Of a DNA stretch of 64,000 nt, positions 60,242-64,000 are shown in pieces; within the stretch, counting starts at the first letter, position 1, and each line of letters begins with the position of its first letter. The stretch spans positions 32,837-96,836 of the forward strand of contig JFHB01000115.1 of assembly GCA_000729835.1 (NCBI GenBank), given 5' to 3'. The position numbers and the translations under genes are program-made. The notes beneath the pieces are model-generated. The model saw nothing but the letters and a program-made list of their open reading frames with translations, did no database searches and was not told where the DNA came from. Origin of the DNA: Atkinsonella hypoxylon (Eukaryota > Ascomycota > Sordariomycetes > Hypocreales > Clavicipitaceae).

Positions 60242-63200
60242 ACCTATTGTTACTTCTAATAAATCTACATTAGATTCTACTATAATAAGTAGTAGTAATT
60301 ACTTTTAATTGTTACTAACTCTTCTTAAGCTTAAAAAGCTAAAATTATAATATTTAAGATAGAGTAACTTTAGAAGAAGCTTAATAGAAGGAATTATATT
60401 CTTTTTACTAATAAAGAACTTAAAACTATACACTAATTCTATAAATTTTACCGCTAAAATCTAGATTTCTAGATTTAAAAAAGAGATTTTATACCTTAAA
60501 AGAAAAGAAGCTTACTACTTTATCTTACTTACTATAAATTCGTTAATAAATAGCTTAAATTATATAACTAACCTAAGCTAGTAGAACTACCTTCTTATTA
60601 GAATACTATTAATGCTTCTATAGTATAGTAGGTATAGAGGTAGGTTAATAGAATTATTAATAAGGCTAAATCTACTAAACTTTTTATAGATTTACTAATA
60701 GTAATACTAAAAAGAAAAGCTAAGGCTAGATTATTTAGATTTAATAGCTTAGAAGATACTATTTATAAAGCTAATGCTAGTTCTACCTATAATATTAAAG
60801 GAAAGTAAGTATAAAGATCTAGATTTATACTGCTTACTAAGGACCTAGATCTATTAAATATACCTTAAACTACTAGAAAGAACTTACTAATTAAAGAACT
60901 AGCTAAAATCTTACTGCTTTTATAGGCTTACTAAAGGTTTTATACCCTTAAGCTAAAGTATAAAGTAAAGAAAGTAGTAAATCTACTTAAAAAAGAGAAC
61001 CTCTTACTAGAATAGCTTATAGGTTTTTCTATAGAAATTAGTAGGTAAATTAGTAGAATTAAGGGAGAATTAATTAATAAAATTAGTAGATTATAGAGAG
61101 AATTAAACAATAAAATTGCTACTCTTTAGGTAAAGTAATAATACTTAGCCTAAAAGATAAAGACTATACTTAAGCTTTAGGATAAATATAATAAATAATA
61201 CTATACCTAATAAGGCTTTTAGCTTAAGGATTATAGGTAAAGGGCTTTTAATCTTTATTTACCCCTAAAAGATAACTAAAACTAAAAGTAAGGTTAAAAG
61301 TAACTCTTAGGTAAAAGAAACTATATAATATAGAGATACTTTAGATACTTTAGTACTTTTCTAAAAGAATAAAAGCTACTATAATTTCTAAAGAATCTAT
61401 TAAAGTAATACTATAATAGTAAAGCTAAGAAGAGCTAAAATGCTAAAAAAGACTAGGATTAAGTATTTAGTAACTTTAAATATTAGTATATAAATTAATA
61501 AGTATTATACTATATTAGAAACAATAATCTCTAGCTAAATCTAGTAAATAAAAGGCTAAATCTATATTAAAAATAGAATAACTAAAGTAATATATAGTTC
61601 TAAACCCCTAAGAAATAAATAGATTCTATATAGAAGATTACTAATATTAGTTACTTTAAACCCTTTAACAATAAGAATATTTATAAGCTAATTTTATATA
61701 AAGGAAAGTATATTATTTTCTATAATATAGAGCTATAGATCTAAGCTATTAAAGACTACTATAGCTATAGTGTAATTAACGCTTAAGAAGCTATTTATAT
61801 TAAGCTCTAAACTCTCTTTAAAGAGAATATATTAATATAGTATAAGCAGTATCTAGATTACTATAAAAAAATAGCTATTTTTAGCAGTTTAAACTCTATT
61901 TATACTGCTATTTATAAAGAATTTAGTATATAGATCTAGAATATAATAATATAGCTAGATTTAGCTAAGTTTATAGAGTAAAATATAATTAAAGAAAAAT
62001 TATTTAGAGAATTTACCTCTAGAGTATTCTAATATATCTATATAAATAGTAAAACTATTAATCTTTAGCTCCTTTTAAGACTCTATTATAAGCTATACCT
62101 AGGATTACAATAGCTATACCTAATTTTAATAGTAAAAGACTTAAGATCTATATATATTACTATAGTAAATAATAAGGTTAAGGATCTATAAGAATGCCTT
62201 AAGGATTTAAAAAAATAATAAAAATTAGAAGACTATAAGGAAGATATTAATACTTACTATACTTAAAGTAAATTTAATAGTAAAAACTCTAAAAATAATA
62301 AAGTAGCTTAAGGTAACTAAGTAAACTAGAATAAAAGTAATAGTTAATTTTAGTTCTAACCTCTATTCTATAAAAATTACTAAAATAATTGTTCTTAGTA
62401 CTTACTATAAAACTAAAGAAATTAGCTGCTAAGAGAGCAGTAGCTTTAGCCTTAGTAGAACTAGAATTTAAGAACTAGCTAGAATTATTAGCTAAAGCTA
62501 CAGTATTTTTAGTAGCTTTAACGTTTTTAATAATAAAGCTTACTATAGAATAATAAGAAATATACCTATATAACAATATTTAAAGATAAATTTAACTAAA
62601 AAGACTATAAAAAGTACCTTAAAAGCTATAAATACTAGCTAATAAAAGAAGAAGAAATAGTTAATACTAAAGAACTACTAATTAGCCTAAAATCTAACTT
62701 TATTAAAATCTATTTTATTAAAAGTAAAGAAAAGTAAAAGAAAAAAGTTTAAATAAAGGTAGACTAAAAGGATTTATAGAGAATCTAAATAGAGTAAGTA
62801 GTTAAAGTAGTTATAAGGCTATAGCTTATTAAATCTAATATTCTAAAGTTAAATTCCTTTCTAAAGATTTCTATTTAATTCTATAATAAAGAACTATTAC
62901 ATTAAATCTATCTAAATACTAGAATCTCTTTAGTGCTAGTTAATAAAGTATAGTTAACTTAGTTTAGTTAAAATATAAAATAGGTAAAAATAGAGCTAAA
63001 ACTAGTTACTAAAGTGTAATTATTCTTCTATATCTCTAAGATAGCTATATTTAACTTCTATATCCCTAGATCTATATATAGCGTGCCTATAACTAGCTAT
63101 TTTACAGTTATAGCTAATATAATAAGTAACTTAGAACTAAAGCTTCTTCTAGGTTTAACCTTTCTCTATAATTATAGTGTTAAAATCGATTTTATCTACC

Positions 63201-64000
63201 CTAGAGCTACTATTAGGTCTATTTATAATATAGTTATAGAAATAGGTATCTTTTAGCTAATTTTAAAGATTCTACATTAGAATATAACAGTAGTATAAGC
63301 TGTAATAATTCCGCTAAAATTATAGAAGTATATTCTAGTTAAATAGAAAGAGGTACTAGCTAATAAGAAAGCTACTGCCTACTATATATACTTAAAATTT
63401 AACCTTATCCTAGATATATTACTTAGTATAACTAACTAGGAATAAATAGTAGCCTATAACTATTTAGATAAATTTATTATAATCTAGAAAAATTAGAAGG
63501 TTGCTTATCTTTAGTATAATAAAGAGCTTAAGGCTAACTATATAATTATAAACCTATTTAATTTATATATATATTTTTCTAAGAATATTGCACCTAATAA
63601 TAGTTTATTACCTATAGAAGATTATAAGTTATAAAAAGAAGGTAATAGTAGTAGATTTAACTCTAAGAAAGTTAATAATAGTATCTCTATATATAGAATC
63701 TTTTGTCCTAAGGATATACTATATATTTACAATAAATATAAGGTTAAGGTAGAAAACTTAAACTTAAATATTATAACTAAGCTTATTAACTTAATAAATA
63801 AATATAATATTTATTATAATAGAGGTATTATTTCTATACTTAAAGACTAGTATATAAGACTAGATTTAGTAAATAGATAGTAGAAGCAGCTAAAACCTAT
63901 TTAAATCTACCTACTAGAAGCTAAAGATAAAGCTAAACTAAATAAGGTTTATAATAAGCTATATTTAAGTAGAAAGATATTATATTTAAACAACTTAGTT
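60242..64000 (+). pseudogene. Gypsy-A copy 2 gag and protease relic, RT start
   Basis: The plus-strand counterpart of 9325-5050, running off the right edge. A leader lies at 60242-60700. Gag spans about 60800-62500 and is long, with charged helical stretches. The protease spans about 63000-63260, ending in 'LLGLTFLYNYSVKIDF', the standard C-terminal retropepsin motif. The linker and RT N-terminus run from about 63400 to the end. It carries the empty TRIM target TTACT at 62254-62258, where copy 1 has the 546-bp insertion. It is more heavily RIP-mutated than copy 1 and its stops are dense. Confidence 0.78.

Noticed and set aside
1..64000. CRISPR array, bacterial operon or phage content
   Set aside because: Repeats are LTRs, non-autonomous elements and microsatellites; there are no short regularly spaced repeats, no Shine-Dalgarno-led ORFs, and all pol genes are of fungal retroelement type.

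Overview
The window is a fungal, AT-rich, transposon-only block from a filamentous ascomycete (Pezizomycotina). Every pol gene I could read is a fungal type of Ty1/Copia, Ty3/Gypsy or Tad-like LINE. The DNA is TpA-rich and depleted in CpA/TpG, the signature of repeat-induced point mutation (RIP). No intact host gene, tRNA, rRNA or CRISPR was found. The genus cannot be fixed from sequence alone; a dothideomycete-style AT isochore is a guess.

Layout, left arm (1-23436). The 3' end of a plus-strand Copia element (Copia-A copy 0) lies at 1-827. It is followed by a Gypsy gag relic (Gypsy-D, minus, 828-2386), a 484-bp repeat (MITE copy 1, 2387-2870) and a minus-strand Gypsy (Gypsy-A copy 1, 2871-9522) carrying a 546-bp TRIM-like element. 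Next come a Gypsy-B leader scrap (9523-9730) and a stack of Copia-A elements: a fragment (9731-10505), then copy 3 (LTR at 10506), which is split by complete copy 2 (11356-19661, TSD GTAGT) and continues to 22955. Copy 3 also holds an inverted solo LTR (20615-21311, TSD ATTAA). Copy 2 holds MITE copy 2 (TSD CCAG), and MITE copy 3 ends the stack.

Middle (23437-41815). An unidentified, heavily mutated repeat (23437-26171 and 34027-about 35040) is split by a complete Copia-A element (copy 4, 26177-34021, TSD CTTAT). A low-complexity stretch follows, then a minus-strand Tad-like LINE (about 36830-41590) and a short island of unmutated, probably single-copy DNA.

Right arm (41816-64000). This is a nest three deep: Gypsy-C (minus) is split by Copia-B (43465-57866, minus, TSD GAAGT), which is split by chromodomain Gypsy-B (45572-53661, plus, TSD CACTA). 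Gypsy-A copy 2 (plus, from 60045) then runs off the window.

The genes no longer work together. They are retroelement gag-pol relics with stops throughout, and the reverse-transcriptase Asp-Asp pair is converted to Asn in six of the seven copies where I read the motif. What remains informative is the insertion order, the target duplications, the Copia half-tRNA primer site, the small non-autonomous families, and the uneven distribution of RIP along the nest.
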